In this document: positions 32,241 through 43,476 of the stretch, piece after piece
How the letters are laid out: each line of letters starts with the position of its first letter
Numbering within the stretch: position 1 is the first letter of the stretch
Assembly (NCBI RefSeq): GCF_024323335.1
Contig: NC_066581.1
Coordinates: 462,706,289-462,770,288 of the forward strand
From: Lathyrus oleraceus
Lineage: Eukaryota; Streptophyta; Magnoliopsida; Fabales; Fabaceae
Direction: 5' to 3'
Length of the DNA stretch: 64,000 nt
The notes under the pieces: generated by a model
The model's database searches: none
What the model was told of the DNA's origin: nothing
What the model saw: only the letters and a program-made list of their open reading frames with translations
Program-made: the position numbers and the translations under genes

Positions 32241-33859
32241 AAACACTTCGACCTCTACAATTCTTCGTTCTTAAGGTTGTCAAAATTAATCTTTTAGAAT
32301 ATTAAAAACAACTTTTAAATAAACTTTTATTTTTAAAAAAAAATTATGAAAATTAATATTTTATTTTTCTATATTTTATTTTATTTTTAATTGTTTTAAA
32401 ACTTAAACAACATACCGCATAAAAACCATTTTAAGGAACCCTCCACAAGTTTGCAGTTATTTATAAGTCTAGCATGTGATGCCATGGGATTGTGCTCTTT
32501 AATCATAATTACCCTGCAAATGAGTTCACAATAAAGGGTTTGGACCACATAATTATGATTTCAAAAATAAAGGAAGTTGTGCTGCTTCCTGCAGCCATAA
32601 TAGCACCCATTTGTTTAAAGGTCTTGGTTATGATTAATTGCTAGAAAAACTAATTTAAATTGTTCACTCATTGCGTTTATATTAATAATAATTCCAAGCA
32701 TTACTACTACCACCTCCCCTATATTCATAAAACCCCTTAATAGTGTTTAGCAAATATTAATAAAGTTTACGGTGTAATGAATGGAATGGATTAATAGGTG
32801 GATTTATAGATCAAATTGTGACCGTTGTTTATAATTTGACACCGTTAAAGTGTAAAAATAGTATAATCTTAGTAACATAAACTTCAAGGAGGCACTAGCG
32901 AGTAACAATGTTTTATTATAAAAATAGATAAAAAATTATTTTAAATATATGAAAACTATATTTTATTTATTTATTTAAAATTAAGAAAATCCGATATAGA
33001 AATTATTCATCACTTTATTAACAACAAAAATAAATATTATTAATTATTTATTTTACTTATAACTTCAAAATTACTTTTATTATTTTATTAATTAATATTT
33101 TCTGTTTTATTAGCAAATTTTATTTTATAATTAAAAATTATTTTTAATATCAAAATATTTATTAACCAAATAATTAACGATATTAATCAACATTCTACTT
33201 CTACATATCCAAAGTTAACTATTTTTTTTAAAGACACGTTGGATTCAAAGATTCAAAGGTATGTTTTGAGTCAAATTTAGGCTGTAGAGCGTTCAATTCT
33301 CGCAATCTACAATTATTAAAGAATCATCTACTAGGAAAGCAAGTCATTTATTTGCAAGGACAGAGCCATTAAAAAATTGCAAGAACAGAGTACAAGCAAG
33401 AAAACGAACGAGCCTTTAATTCAATTACAAAATATACAGTTTCAAAAATTCAACTTTTTTTACAATTCCAAACTATTATGTACTTATTACTTAACTGCTC
33501 TATTTTATTTTATTTTGTTTAAAATTGAATCTAGATTATCGGATTATATCTATTTAGCTCAATTAATATATACCAGTGGAGTCATTTCACAAAATAAACT
33601 TAATTTTAAATAATAAAGTTGATGATTTCTAATAAAAGATTTACAATGAGAGAAAAGTGTAGAGAAGATTGATGTATGAAAAATAATTTCATAAGCATAA
33701 TACTTTGTCAGAAAAGTTTTTGAACAACTTCATAGAAAAGAAATAGGAGTAGAAAGAAGGAAAAAAAGTAGTCTCAGAATGATAAAAATCTAGATTTTTT
33801 TAATACATCTAAAACTCAAATTGCAAATCCTCTTTGTTGAAAGCTATTAGATAATAATG
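32241..33859. other. AT-rich sequence without recognisable genes
   Basis: It is strongly A/T-rich with runs of T and A (32300-33240) and no credible ORF. The 78-codon open frame at 33377-33613 has unbiased Phe/Tyr/Leu composition expected of AT-rich noise. The last part (from about 33640) may belong to the degraded LINE. Confidence 0.7.
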
Positions 33860-34850
33860 TAAATCATGCTATGCATACGTTTATATCTCCTAATCAATCT
33901 ATTCTTTTTAAATGGATGAAGTTCTGGTTATTAATGAAGTCGTTCAATTGGCCAAAAGATCTAAAAGACATTGTCTTATTCTTAAGGTGAATTTTGAAAA
34001 AAGCATGTGATTCGGCTAGTTGGAATTTTATGGATTATATGTTAATCAAATTTGAATTTAGTGAGAAATAGAGGTCTAGGATGAAAGCTTATGTTTTTGC
34101 TGGAAAACTTGTCGTGCTGGTGAATGGGTGTCCAACTCAATAATTAGCATTTAAAGGAGATTGAAATAAGGGGACCCCATAGCTCCTGAATGGGTGTCCA
34201 ACTCAAAAAATTAGTATTTAAAGGGGGTTGAAATAAGGGGACCCCATAGCTCCTTTCCTTTTTCTCATGCTTGTTGAGGGGCTTAGTGGTCCGGTTGTGA
34301 GTCAAATTTAGGCTTTTGTTTTTTAATCTTTCCTATATTTAGGAGGTAGGGTAAAGTATATGAGTGGCTACCTTTTGGTTTTGCATGTTGTAATTGGTAT
34401 ATTTGGAAGGCATGAAATGATGTTCTCTTTAATGGAGTCATAAAAACAACAAAATAAGTGGACGAGAATAATAGTTTTTGACTTGGAATTAGGTTTTGGA
34501 TAAGTCGGGGGAGAACTCTTACACCTTCATGGATTCGCTTCATAATCTTATCATCTACCTGTACCTATAATGGGTCGAGTATTTGCCCTGATTTAAAGTA
34601 TGGTGGTGGACCTTCAGTACCTCTTTTATTGAGATTTGATCTCTTGATGATGGATCTTGTTGGTTTGAGCTCTAGCCTGAGAGTAGCGAGCTGGTTCTGT
34701 AATACTTGTGGTTTTGTTACTAGTTGTCCCCTTTATTTTTGTCGTGGACCTTGTCTGGTTTATTTTGTTTTTGGACGCCTCTAGTGTATTTTGATTTTTT
34801 GTTCTATCGTAATTTTCTTCCTTTATTAATATGTATTATTTGCCATTCAA
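33860..34850 (+). mobile_element. L1-type LINE remnant (RT and 3' end)
   Basis: Degenerate reverse transcriptase of the plant L1 type: DEVLVINEVVQLAKRSKRH, KACDSASWNFMDYMLIKFEFSEK, VLVNGCPTQ and RGLK.GDPIAPFLFL, in two frames with stops. The catalytic FADD block is absent because sequence after 34300 jumps to the C-terminal part (WYIWKA-like 'YLEGMK.CSL' near 34390-34440). A T-rich 3' untranslated part ends near 34850 with 'cctttattaatatgtatta', typical of plant LINE tails. A 68-bp local duplication lies inside. Confidence 0.7.
34122..34255 (+). repeat. About 68-bp tandem duplication inside the LINE RT
   Basis: 'gaatgggtgtccaactca ... aaataaggggaccccatagctcct' is present twice in a row (about 34122-34188 and 34189-34255) with a few changes. 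It duplicates the NGCPTQ to GDP block, so it is a replication or repair error and not an original feature. Confidence 0.8.
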
Positions 34851-34904
34851 ATAACATTCTATGCATTTAACTAAGAAACTATCATCATTATGTTGATCTT
34901 AAAT

Positions 34905-35415
34905 TTTGTTTAAAAGTTTGAAAAGGAAAGGACAGGAGAGTTTTGAAAAAAAAGAAGAAGAGAGTGGAAAAGATTGAAGGATTTTGGTTGAGAGAATTTG
35001 GCAAGGTTTGTTTTTATTCATAACACAAAATTCCCTTAATTTTAGGAAACTCAAAATTTGTATTGAAGGAGGATTTTGGATGACTTACAAAAATTCTTCA
35101 AATATATTTCAAGTTGCTATAATATTCAAAAAAATTGCAGGGTTTGTTTTTATTCATAACACAAAATTCCCTTAATTTTAGAAAACTCAAAATTTGTATT
35201 GAGGGAGGATTTTGGATGGCTTACAAAAATTCTTCAAATATATTTCAAGTTGTTATAATATTCAAAAAAAATTAAAAATATAGCAATGATAAACATTTAT
35301 TTATCATTCTATACAAAAACACAATTTCAAAAGAAGTTAAATATTTTTCTATTTTTTATACAAATCATCTCCCTAAATTCCTTCCTTCCCATCCCCTCCA
35401 AACTATCAAGCAAAG
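34905..35415. mobile_element. Possible MITE with degenerate terminal inverted repeats
   Basis: The left end (tttgtttaaaagtttgaaaa) and the reverse complement of the right end (ctttgcttgatagtttggag) agree in roughly two thirds of the first 35 positions. Flanks tcttaaat and tcttagag could be a decayed 8-bp duplication (hAT-like). There is no ORF. Alignment was by eye. Confidence 0.35.
35001..35274 (+). repeat. 137-bp tandem duplication
   Basis: Two units, 35001-35137 and 35138-35274, begin gcaaggtttg and gcagggtttg. They differ at only a handful of positions, so the duplication is younger than the surrounding decayed DNA. Confidence 0.9.
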
Positions 35416-35989
35416 TCTTAGAGTATTTGATTTTGACATTCATAAAGATATTAAAATGTGTACCTTATTCCATGATGATGATTAAGGACGAGTGTAATCC
35501 ACTGAAACTCAATCTATCCCTTTCTAGTTTGTACTTTCTCAATATCCTTTCTCAATATCCTCACATGTGTTGGTTCCATCATTCATCATAATTAAGAAAT
35601 AAACCAATAAGAGTATTGACAGTTATATATAATTCAATTAACATATTTTCTTTCATGTACTATTTTATATTGACTATTCTCCTCAATATGACCATAGGTT
35701 GAGAAATGCTTAATGTGTTTAATAATACTATCATTATTGATAACATAATTTGTTCTCATTATCATTAATTATATTATTAATAATTATCTTTGATATTAAC
35801 CATCATTGTTCATTCTTAGATCAGAGACTTAAGCATTGTATACTTAAGAGTATACATTTTTCTTTACACAACTTTATTTTATATAATCCAAGACATCGAG
35901 CTGCAAAACGTACTAAGGTTTCACCCTTGGTACCAAAATTTTCTTGGGTCTAGGTGAGTTAGTTTTTCTTATGATTTAGGATTATTACC
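35416..35989. other. AT-rich stretch without recognisable features
   Basis: No gene or element is recognised. Short open frames are AT-rich noise. It may include the far 3' part of the decayed copia remnant that follows. Confidence 0.5.
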
Positions 35990-36670
35990 TTTAGACCTTT
36001 TAAATTTGTCAAAGCAAAATGGATCTAAGTGGACAAATCTCTTGTAATGCTCACATTTATAAACTAGGTGATTTTTTTCTTGTGATTTAACCCTTTACTA
36101 TGTGTTCCATCTTTTTAGAATCCTAATCCATTTTTTTAAGGAAGACCTTAGACTTGATAAAATTAAGTCAAGGTTTTATTTACCTTTGGTAAATTTACCT
36201 AGGGTTTCATGCAAGTCTATTACTTCCTTTTTAAAAGAAGCACAAGTCTCACATGTTTCTCTTAAGTTTATAATATTAGTTATTTCTGACTTAAACGATT
36301 TATTGCTTTCTTCAAGAACCATAAACATCCCTTAAGATCTAAGTTTCATTTTTTAAGTTTATCATTTTCTTCAACAAACTTACCACTAATTTTAAGTAAT
36401 TGCTTATATGACCGGTTGTTAGATATTGATTAGTGAGGAAACTCTCAATATAATTTTTAGCAATTCTAAACCTTGAAAAACATTGATGAAGAATATCTTC
36501 ATCTTCTTCGCCTCATGTGTTTGTTTCCTCTTATTTGATGCTTAGAGAAACTACATATATCATTTCAAAAGTATCCCATATTTCCTTGGTGGTTTTAGAA
36601 CTATAGATATAAAGAAGTTTACTATCATCTAAAGTCATTACTATAAAGTTTGTGGCTTTGAAATCTGATA
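35990..36670 (-). pseudogene. gag: Element I: decayed copia gag remnant
   Basis: On the minus strand from 36670 the translation reads VMTLDDSKLLYIYSSKTTKEIWDTFE-like blocks (copia Gag capsid), then after stops a coiled-coil-like part, then at 36014-36055 CEHYKRFVHLDPFC. The last matches CX2CX4HX4C if the second Cys became Tyr and the Gly before His became Val. Spacing and order support a Sirevirus-like gag. It is heavily mutated and was later interrupted by G at 36671. Confidence 0.5.
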
Positions 36671-38024
36671 TGTTGCGGATGAAGGAGAATAGCGATCCAA
36701 AACACAACAGAAATTAAAATTTTCTCCTTTAATGATCCTTACGAATGGGCATGATCAATGATAGAATCGTTACCTCTTATGGCAATAGAAACCCTTGATG
36801 TATATCGAAGGAGTGATCACGAACGTTGAATGGTGACAACGCCTCTACTCAGTCCACACGAACGAATTCCTTCAGTCTCAGTGCTAGCTGCTACAAATGA
36901 AGGCTTTGAGTGGGAGAGAGAGATAGAGAAACAAAATTTTCATTTGTGTAAATGCTTCTGCACAAGGGTTCTATTTATAGAACTACTTGTGTGGGCTGCA
37001 AGCTAAAAAACCCACTTAAGTGTATGTGGCCCATATCTTATGATATACCAAAATCACTTAAGCGCGTGGTACCTTACCATATTTTGTATTCTACTTAAGT
37101 ACATCATACCTTAATATGTTCTACAACTCACTTAAGTGCACCGTACCTTACAGTGTTCCTTATTTACTCTATCTCTCATCAATCCGTCCTTTTGTGTGTG
37201 ACCCTGTAGGTTTTCGCGGCATTGACAATTATATTAAATCACATATTTAACATAATAAACAGTAAGCAGTATCTAGCAACACATCACTGCTACCCAAGAC
37301 ACAAAAATGTCATGTGATCTGACAAATCCTTTTGTGATAATACTTATGTGTACAATTACCCTTTTGCCCTTATGTCTATATTAAACACAAGGCATAGACC
37401 GTGTCATCCTTGTCCAGTTTAATATTGGACCCTTAGACATTTATCCTGCTACGTAGGATGGGAAAATTCCATCCAGGTCACTCATGTCCCTCAGCATGCT
37501 TCGTGGAGTACCCATCAACTGTCTTTATGGTCATCCAGTTACAGACAATGTTTGATCAACAATAAGGCACTCGACTCTACATCTAGGGTCCATAGTGGTT
37601 TCAGGTTAAAGGGTGGTACACACCACTATCACCATGAGAATAACTTATGACACTTTGCATAATATTCTATATAGTATTCTCATAGAGGGTCAATCCAGTA
37701 TAAATATTACTCCTAATATTCATTCCTATGTTTAAGACTTGATAACTCCTTATCCATGATCCATGAGATGTGATCATCAATCTATATACATAATAGTCTT
37801 AATGCTTTAATGTTATCCCTCTTCACAACAAAGCTCGACTACAGATACTTTAAGAATAATGTCCTTATGTTTAATGGGATCTCATGATTAAGTCACACTT
37901 GATACATTAAACGGACTAACTATTCTAGGGATTAAACCAACATAATAAAGAAAAAGCCTTTTATTATTAATAAATAATTCAATACAAGTAGCAAAAGTAT
38001 TGACCTGTAGGGCTTACACCAACA
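36671..38024 (-). repeat. 3' LTR of G
   Basis: It is 1,354 bp, plus-strand ends TGTTGCGGAT and ACACCAACA. A TATA box (tataaatag on minus) lies at about 36971-36980. The left border is set by the TG and by the start of copia gag remnant I; a TSD cannot be checked because the other end is outside the window. Confidence 0.8.
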
Positions 38025-38036
38025 ATCTCCCACTAG
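38025..38036 (-). other. Polypurine tract of G
   Basis: The minus strand reads gctagtgggagatt against TGTTGG of the LTR, the standard position for second-strand priming. Confidence 0.75.
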
Positions 38037-38039
38037 CAC

Positions 38040-39488
38040 TAGATCCAATCAGGCATACCCCTAATGCCCATATATATAGTATGACCATCATGCTTCTGCT
38101 GCGCAAGAGGCTTTGTCAGTGGGTCAGCAATATTGTCAAGTGTAGGTACTCTGCATATTTTCATATCTCCTCTATCTATTATCTCTCAAATGAGGTGATA
38201 ACGCCTAAGTATTTGGTTGGATCGTTAGTGAGATCTAGGCTCTTTAGCTAGTACGATAGCACCATTGTTATCGGAATAGAGATCAATGGGATCCATAATG
38301 CTAAGAACAATTCCAAGTCCACTAAGGAACTTTTTGATCCAAACAACTTCCTTTGCTGCATTTGAGGCAACAATATACTCGGCCTCGATTGTAGGATCAC
38401 CAACTGTATCTTTCTTTAAACTTTCCCAGCTCACAGCGCCACCATTTAAGTAGAACACATAACCAGATTACGATCAAAAGTCATCGTTATTTGTCTGGAA
38501 GCTAGCATTGGTGTACCCAATTACAACAATCTCTTCCTGACCTCCATATATCAAGAATGAGTCCTTAGTCCTTCTCAAATACTTAAGGATATTCTTGACA
38601 GCTACCCAATGAGCATCATCAGGATCAGATTGGTACCTATTCGTTGCACTTAAAGCATACGAGACATCCGGTCGAGTACATAACATGGCATACATGATAA
38701 ATCCTATTACAGATGCATATGGAATCTTATTTATGTGATCCCTTTCTTCCTTAGTTGAAGGGGATTATGTTTTTGATAGACACATGCCATGTTGCATAGG
38801 TATGAATCCTTTATGGGAATCATGCATATTAAAGAGTCTCAACACTTTGTTTATGTATGTACTTTGACTTAGGCCAAACAGTTTTTGTGATCTATCTCTA
38901 TAGATCCTGATTCCTAATATATAGGCTGCTTTACCTAGGTCCTTCATAGAAAAGCTTTTCCCCAACCAAGACTTTACTTGTTGCAAAGTAGGGACATTGT
39001 TTCCAATAAGTAATATGTCATCTACATATAATATCAGGAAGATGACCATGCTCCCACTAACCTTCTTGTAGACACAAGGCTCATCTTCATTCTTCATGAA
39101 TCCATATTGTTTTACTGTTTCATCAAAACGAAGATTTCAGCTTCTGAAAGCTTGCTTCAATTCATAGATTGATCTTTGTAACTTACATATCTTTTGGGCT
39201 TCTCCGATTATGTCAAATCCTTCAGGTTGTGTCATGTACACATCCTTAAGAAGATTCCCTTAAGGAAAGCAGTTTTGACATCTATTTGCCATATTTCATA
39301 ATCATGATATGCAACAATAGCAAGTAAAATCCGAACAGATTTAAGCATTGCAACTGGTGAAAAGGTTTCATCATAGTCAACCCCATGAATTTATTTATAT
39401 CGTTTTACAACCAGTCTTGCCTTATACGTATGTACCTTACCATCCATGTCAATCTTCTTTTTGAAGACCCATTTGTAAGTTTAAGGAG
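38040..39488 (-). pseudogene. pol: Element G pol: RT (partial) and RNase H
   Basis: Translation on the minus strand starts mid-RT (WVFKKKIDMDG), then ETFSPVAMLKSVRILLAI, QMDVKTAFLKG, the YELKQ block and YVDD at 39017-39028 (LILYVDDILLIGNN). RNase H follows (PDVSYALSATNRYQSDP, IGYTNASFQ where the catalytic Asp is Asn, EAEYIVASNAAKEVVWIKKF, DNNGAIVLAKEPRSH). At least three stops and several frame changes are present. The HILRRYHLIRE-type ending differs from the Sirevirus copies here, so G is another copia lineage. Confidence 0.85.
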
Positions 39489-40279
39489 TGCCTTAGAGGG
39501 GGGGGGGGGGGGGGGGGGGTGAATGAGGCACTTAGACGATTTTCCGTATTTTTTACGGTTTATTGATTTTTTACTTTCTTGAGATGCTTATATGATGAAA
39601 AGCGGTAAAGTGAGGAAAGTAAAGAACACCACGATGTATAGTGGTTCCCCTCACAGATCAAGAGTACTCCACTCCCATTTCAACATGAAAGAGAATTCAC
39701 TATAATGTTAGATTCCTAGACAATATACCTTAAGGCCTTTCTATCTAATTCTAACACACCAAGAACAATCCTCTTGGATTTACAATGTTTAAAGTCCAAT
39801 CGAGACTCAAATTCTCACAAAAGGACCCCTTGCATCCACACACCAGATAGCACGGATAAAACGTTACAAGCTTATTCTTAACAATCCTAAAAATAAGTTG
39901 TAATCAAGAGATACAATTCTGAATTTTTGTAGAAGATGAAATAGTTGAAAATTTAAAGTATATCAATTTATCAATTAATCTTCTCCTTGGTAACACTTAA
40001 TTCTCATAATAATTATACAAGTTTTCTTTGTATGGAATGAAACTATGATGCTTAAAAAAAGGTTTATGCAAGGTTTCACTCTTAAGAAAATTTGGAAGAA
40101 CACTTAAAAAATGTTTGAAAGAATATGAGTAATTAATTTGAAATTTTTGCGAGGAGGTGAATTTGAAATTTGAAAAAATGATGTATATATGTTGTCTAAA
40201 CACCTCCTCAAATGGATGCAATTACCCAAAGGATTCCATGGTTCATGGTAAAGAAAATAGAAAAGTTTCCATGAAGAGA
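39489..40279 (-). repeat. Element H 3' LTR, left part
   Basis: It starts TGCCTTAGAGG and includes a run of 22 G (39498-39519) followed by 'gtgaatgaggcactta', then 'tagtggttcccct' as in other legume Sirevirus LTRs. It is cut at 40279 by B3 and resumes at 48235. The combined length is about 1,234 bp. Confidence 0.85.
39498..39519. repeat. G22 homopolymer
   Basis: A run of 22 G lies ten bases from the LTR edge of H. Element A has a shorter 'gaaaggggggtttgaa' at the same place. Length may be affected by sequencing error. Confidence 0.9.
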
Positions 40280-41007
40280 TGTGTTGGCATCAATTTTGGT
40301 AAAACCTATAGTGTTCATAAGTTGTCACAAGTGTTGTCTTGACATGAGATAACATATTCCTGCAGGGTGTTTAAAATGTGGTTGTGCAGGATTTTACTGA
40401 GATGTCAGACCCGATGTCAAGACACCGGTATATAGAACATTCAGTCTGAATGTTATGTATTCTGTGATTGCGCTTTTTATGCTAATTTAAGTGTGATTGA
40501 TATGATGATTGAACGCGCCATTCAATCAGTAATTACAACCAGATTGACTTATTTTCCAACGAGATATTATCAGCTGTCATAAGAAGATACGAATGGAAAA
40601 TAGTTTTAGGGTTTTATGATGTCCAAGCCCAGCCAAACACTTCTATATAAAGGGCATGGAAAACCTGGTTTTAATACACAAGAACTAACGAACGAAATAT
40701 TGAGAGAGAATAAGGGTTTTAGTCTTGTGTGGTCGTGTGTATTGTGAGCCATTCATTCACACATTGAGATTAGGTGAAAAGACTGTAACTGGAAGTTGTT
40801 TACTGAGAGTCTTTGAACTAATTCTGTTTAGTTGATTTCCTTCCTGGCTTGGAAGCCCACAAACGTAGGTGAGTTTGCACCGAACTGGGTTAACAATTGC
40901 TTGTGTCACTTGTATTATTGTTCTTTATCATTTATCCTGTTTATATTGTTCAGATATTAGTGTCATGACATTACCTTCAACATCTCATATCTAATACCAG
41001 AATTTCA
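40280..41007 (+). repeat. B3 5' LTR (shortened)
   Basis: Compared with 47274-48234 it lacks the first bases (tgttggttcta) and about 221 bp in the middle; the junction is 'cacattga|gattagg' near 40776. The TATA box (tatataaagg) is at about 40644. It ends GAATTTCA at 41007, and the PBS TGGTATCAGAGC follows at about 41010-41021. Confidence 0.88.
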
Positions 41008-41074
41008 ATTGGTATCAGAGCAGGCATCCTGCTCTGGTTCTGGGTGAGATCTAGGGACGTTACTTTCTGGTACT

Positions 41075-41940
41075 ATGGATAGAGACGGAGGATCTGTTCA
41101 CAGACCACCAATTCTGAATGAATCTAACTATGACTACTGGAAACCTCGAATGGTAGCCTTCCTGAAATCTTTGGATAATAAGGCTTGGAAGGCTGTTCTA
41201 ACAGGCTCGAAACATCCAGTTATTACTAAGGAAGGAGAAGTTATAACTGATAAGAAGGTTGAGGAACAATGGACCAAGGAGGAGGATGAATGCTGGAAGA
41301 AGAACAAGATCCGATGAAAAGTCCAAAGAAGGAAAAGGAGTTCAGTGCCATGAATGTGATGGGTATGGACACATTAGAGCTGAATGTGGGACCTACCTCA
41401 AGAAATAGAAGAAGAGTCTTGCTGCTACTTGGTCTGATGAAAGTGAAACAGAAGGAGAGTCTGTAAATCTTGTGACTGCCTTGACTGGAAGATGGGGTTC
41501 TGATGAAGACTCAAGTGATGATGAAGTAACCTTTGATGAGTTAGCCACTACCTACAGAAAGTTGTGTCACAGAAGTGAAGAAGTGTGTCAACAAGTGGAA
41601 AGTCAGAAGAAATTGATAACACAATTGTAGAATGAGAATATATAACACTTGGAAACCATCTCTAAGTTGAAGACCGAAGCAGTGTTCTTGAACTCCAAAC
41701 TGAATGAGATGACAAAGTATGTCAGAATGCTAAATAGTGGATCTAACACCTTAGACAAAATTCTATAGATTGGAAAAATGGCAGGAGACAAGTCTGGCCT
41801 TGGGTTCAATGAATCCAAACCTGAGTGTAGTCACACTGGTAGCAAACCAAAGATGTCACATCATGTGTCACAACATCATAAAGGAAGACAACATAAAGGA
41901 AAACACCAAAGATGGAGATGTCATTACTTGGAAAATTTGG
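41075..41940 (+). pseudogene. gag: B3 gag (central deletion)
   Basis: It starts at ATG 41075 (MDRDGGSVHRPPILNES) and matches B2 gag for about 72 codons. It then jumps at about 41289 to the region just before the zinc knuckle, losing about 630 bp of the capsid domain. The knuckle CHECDGYGHIRAEC lies at 41346-41387 in another frame. The coiled coil follows with several stops (41627, 41643, 41767). The second knuckle near 41920 is broken by a one-base loss. Confidence 0.88.
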
Positions 41941-42387
41941 CTACATAAAACCATTCTGCTATAAGTTGTATGGTTATCCTAATCCTTCTCATCATCAACC
42001 TAGACCCAAACATCACATCCTTGTCAACAGAAAACAATGGGTTCCTAGGACTGGTGTTACTAACCCGATAGCTCACACTTCCTTCAGAGTTTCAGCCAAA
42101 GAAGACTGGTATTTTGACAATGGATGCTTCAGACACATGACTAGAAGCAAAAACCTGCTAATTGACCTTCATCCTTATGCCACCAGCTATGTAATGTTTG
42201 GTGATGGAGCAAAGGGTGAAATCAAGGGGATTGGAAAGCTAAACTTCTCTGGAGTCCCTAACCTTGACAATGTCCTACTTGTTAAAGGACTGACTGCAAA
42301 CCTAATCAGCATCAGTCAACTATGTGACCAAGGTCTAACTGTAAACTTCACAAAACTGAATGTCTGATTACTAATAAATAAAATGAA
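41941..42387 (+). pseudogene. pol: B3 aspartic protease
   Basis: The frame 41912-42367 holds KQWVPRTGVTN and the active-site region WYFDNGCFRHMTR, where the usual DSG is DNG. It continues with VLLVKGLTANLISISQLCDQ. The Ser-to-Asn change next to the catalytic Asp makes activity doubtful. It stops at 42365 after a small indel, and the next frame begins at 42388. Confidence 0.85.
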
Positions 42388-43476
42388 GTGATCATGAAAG
42401 GAGTCAGGTCTAAGGACAACTTCTATATGTGGAGTTCTCAACAAACTGGTTATTCATCAATGTGTACTCTAGCCAAAGAAGAAGAAGTGAATGTATGGCA
42501 TCAAAAATTGGGCCATCTGCATCTTAAAGGAATGAAGAGGATTATATCCGTTGAAGCTGTCAGAGGAATCCCAAACTTAAAGATTGATGAAGGAAGAGTT
42601 TGTGGGGAGTGTCAGATTGGAAAACAGACAAAGATGTCACATCAGAAGCTCAGATATGGCACCACTTCCAGAGTGCTGGAACTCCTCCACATGGACTTGA
42701 TGGGACCTATGCAGGTGGAAAGTCTTGGTGGGAAAAAGTATGCTTATGTGGTGGTGGATGACTTCTCCATATACATCTGGGTCAATTTTATAAGGGAAAA
42801 ATATGATGTTTTTGAGGTATTCGAAGATCTTTGCCTAAGACTTCAAAGAGAAAAAGAAAGTCAGGTTATCAGAATCAAAAGTGATCATGGGAAAGAATTT
42901 GAGAATAGCAAATTTGATGGATTCTGTGCATCTGAAGGAATTAGTCATGAGTTCTCATCTCCCATTACCCCTCAACAAAATGGTGTGGTAGAAAGGAAAA
43001 ATAGAACTCTCCTAGAATTTTCCAGAGCTATGATTCATGCTAAGAAATTTCCCTACCACTTCTGGGCTAAAGCTATGAACACATCCTGCTATGTTCACAA
43101 TAGAGTAACCTTGAAGAAAGGGACTCCTACTACTTTATATGAAGTCTGGAAAGGAAGAAGACCTACTATCAAATACTTCCACGTGTTTGGTAGTAAATGT
43201 TATATCTTGACTGATCGGGAACAAAGAAGGAAGATGGATCCCAAGAGTGATGAAGGAATATTTCTGGGCTACTCAACAAACAGCAGAGCATTTAGAGTCT
43301 TTAATTCCAAAACAAAAGTAATAATGGAATCTATCAATGTTGTGGTTGATTATCAACAGACTGATGTCACAAACGATGTTGAGACATCTCTAAATGATGC
43401 CCCAGTAGATTTCCGAGACAAAATTAATGAGAGTGAACTCACTCAAGCTGAACCTGAAGCTGACAAAATTAATTAG
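42388..43476 (+). CDS. pol: B3 integrase (intact domain, 362 codons)
   Basis: This is the best preserved integrase of the window. The HHCC zinc domain is complete: VWHQKLGHLHLKGM and CGECQIGK. The catalytic core has Asp in LLHMDLMGP (residue 103 of the frame), Asp in IKSDHGKEFEN (166) and Glu in PQQNGVVERKNR (202), giving the DD35E spacing. The C-terminal part has FWAKAMNTSCYVHNRV, FHVFGSKCYIL and EGIFLGYS, followed by an acidic linker. It joins the protease upstream by a frame change and RT downstream by a stop at 43474. It would act in the nucleus on element cDNA. Confidence 0.92.
   Translation: MIMKGVRSKDNFYMWSSQQTGYSSMCTLAKEEEVNVWHQKLGHLHLKGMKRIISVEAVRGIPNLKIDEGRVCGECQIGKQTKMSHQKLRYGTTSRVLELLHMDLMGPMQVESLGGKKYAYVVVDDFSIYIWVNFIREKYDVFEVFEDLCLRLQREKESQVIRIKSDHGKEFENSKFDGFCASEGISHEFSSPITPQQNGVVERKNRTLLEFSRAMIHAKKFPYHFWAKAMNTSCYVHNRVTLKKGTPTTLYEVWKGRRPTIKYFHVFGSKCYILTDREQRRKMDPKSDEGIFLGYSTNSRAFRVFNSKTKVIMESINVVVDYQQTDVTNDVETSLNDAPVDFRDKINESELTQAEPEADKIN

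Larger units (their letters stand above)
36671..39488 (-). mobile_element. Element G: copia element, 3' portion
   Basis: On the minus strand: part of RT, RNase H, a polypurine tract, then a 1,354-bp 3' LTR. It is cut at 39488 by element H; the remaining 5' portion should lie right of the window. The LTR begins TGTTGGTGTAAGCCC (minus). Confidence 0.88.
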
